NCBI RefSeq assembly: GCF_008124875.1
Contig: NZ_VNIA01000001.1
Span: 178,847 to 242,846 of the forward strand
Reading direction: 5' to 3'
Source of the DNA: Tenacibaculum adriaticum
GTDB taxonomy: Bacteria > Bacteroidota > Bacteroidia > Flavobacteriales > Flavobacteriaceae
Length of the DNA: 64,000 nucleotides
Every line of letters begins with the position of its first letter. The first letter of the stretch is position 1. The notes under the pieces were generated by a model. That model saw only the letters and a program-made list of their open reading frames with translations, did no database searches and was not told the DNA's origin. This document shows, one piece after another, positions 63,393 through 64,000 of the stretch. Position numbers and translations under genes: made by a program.

Positions 63393-64000
63393 ATGAAAAA
63401 ACAAATTTTAACACTAATGATGATGGTTGCAAGTTTTGCTTTCATTACATCTTGTGGAGATGACGATCCCATTCAAACAGCAAGTTGTTCAGATGGGATT
63501 CAAAATGGAAATGAAACAGGTGTAGACTGCGGAGGGTCTTCTTGTCAACCTTGTCAAGAATCAACAGCTCTTGAAGGTGATGTAACAAGTGATATAACAC
63601 TAAACGCAACATTAATATATGAACTTAAAGGCGCATATGTTGTAAGAGATGGTGGTGTTTTAAGAATTCCTGCTGGTACAAGAATTGAAGCTACAGGTGG
63701 TACAGCTTCTTATATTGCTGTTGCTCAGGGTGGTAAAATATTTGTTGATGGTAATAGTGATAATCCAGTTGTAATGACTTCTGGTGCAGATACTCCAGCT
63801 GCTGCAGATTGGGGTGGCTTAGTTGTATGTGGTAAAGCCCCAACAAATGTTGGATCAACAGCTACATCTGAAGTTGCTGATTTAACCTACGGTGGTACGA
63901 ATGCAAACGACAATTCGGGTTCTATTCGTTACTTAAGAATTGAGTATACTGGTGCTACTTTTAACAGTTCTAAAGAATTTAACGGGCTATCTTTATTCGG
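63393..64000 (+). CDS. Lipoprotein with right-handed beta-helix-like repeats (cut by window edge)
   Basis: The first 202 codons of a longer protein; the frame stays open to the window end. The signal peptide ends SFAFITSC, with a lipidated cysteine at residue 21, followed by an acidic GDDDP. A cysteine-rich stretch follows (SCSDGIQNGNETGVDCGG, then SCQPC), a motif often seen after lipoprotein signals in flavobacteria. From about residue 60, valine/threonine/glycine-rich repeats (RDGGVLRIPAGTRIEATGG) suggest a beta-helix. It is 97 bases after the TonB receptor, same strand, and likely its surface partner. Confidence 0.85.
   Translation, partial: MKKQILTLMMMVASFAFITSCGDDDPIQTASCSDGIQNGNETGVDCGGSSCQPCQESTALEGDVTSDITLNATLIYELKGAYVVRDGGVLRIPAGTRIEATGGTASYIAVAQGGKIFVDGNSDNPVVMTSGADTPAAADWGGLVVCGKAPTNVGSTATSEVADLTYGGTNANDNSGSIRYLRIEYTGATFNSSKEFNGLSLF

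Overview
The window is a low-GC chromosomal stretch from a member of the Bacteroidota, almost certainly the family Flavobacteriaceae (a marine Tenacibaculum/Polaribacter-like genome would fit, but the genus is not proven). Supporting signs are SusC/SusD and many carboxypeptidase-D-plug TonB-dependent receptors, an IPExxxVDY-family protein, the acpP-fabF-rnc-pyk gene order, an atpD-atpC pair on its own, an OmpA protein with thrombospondin type 3 repeats, Bacteroidota promoters (TTTG, about 19 bases, TAnnTTTG), and almost no strong GGAGG ribosome sites. No rRNA, tRNA, CRISPR array, insertion sequence or prophage was seen. The sequence is gene-dense; no gene-free stretch exceeds 300 bases.

Layout. 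1-3000 (minus): acpP, fabF, rnc, an IPExxxVDY protein and the start of pyk. 3160-7260: purN coupled to an RNase H, a small lipoprotein, a umuC-umuD mutagenesis pair and a Bax-inhibitor-1 family membrane protein. 7330-9960: sufS and a serine hydrolase. 10000-19780 (minus): a nutrient-uptake locus in which a LytS-type histidine kinase and a LytTR response regulator flank a secreted zinc metalloprotease plus a SusC/SusD pair. This looks like a peptide-utilisation locus with its own two-component system. 19870-28530: a PiT-PhoU phosphate transporter fusion, a metallophosphoesterase, a DUF5689 lipoprotein, a TonB receptor and a secreted EEP-family nuclease, which together suggest scavenging of extracellular nucleic acid or phosphate. 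28550-33440 (minus): recJ, osmC-like, mscL, alr-tdk housekeeping genes.

33540-44190: mostly plus-strand genes including DUF6165 and a GT9 glycosyltransferase, a cystathionine gamma-synthase-like enzyme, lysC and a two-domain acyltransferase probably making ornithine or glycine lipids; sod and fbp face the other way. 44230-47350 (minus): a LEA-like repeat protein, VOC and DUF1801 proteins, a hydroxyacid dehydrogenase and panB. 47470-49560: a secreted NTF2-like protein, an ECF-like sigma factor with a soluble zinc anti-sigma candidate, and an O-methyltransferase. 49560-57780 (minus): tatA, atpC-atpD, ompA, kbl and an AddA-like helicase-nuclease. 57990-64000: two TonB receptors, the first behind a perfect palindrome that looks like a metal-regulator operator, the second followed by a cut-off lipoprotein.

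Most genes are familiar. The most interesting signals are regulatory: palindromes with TTTAGA/TCTAAA arms at 28929-28953 and 57998-58019, a candidate LytTR direct repeat at 18138-18163 upstream of the protease-SusCD genes, and an 11-base-phased direct repeat at 63296-63346. I did not find a clearly undescribed defence or mobile system.
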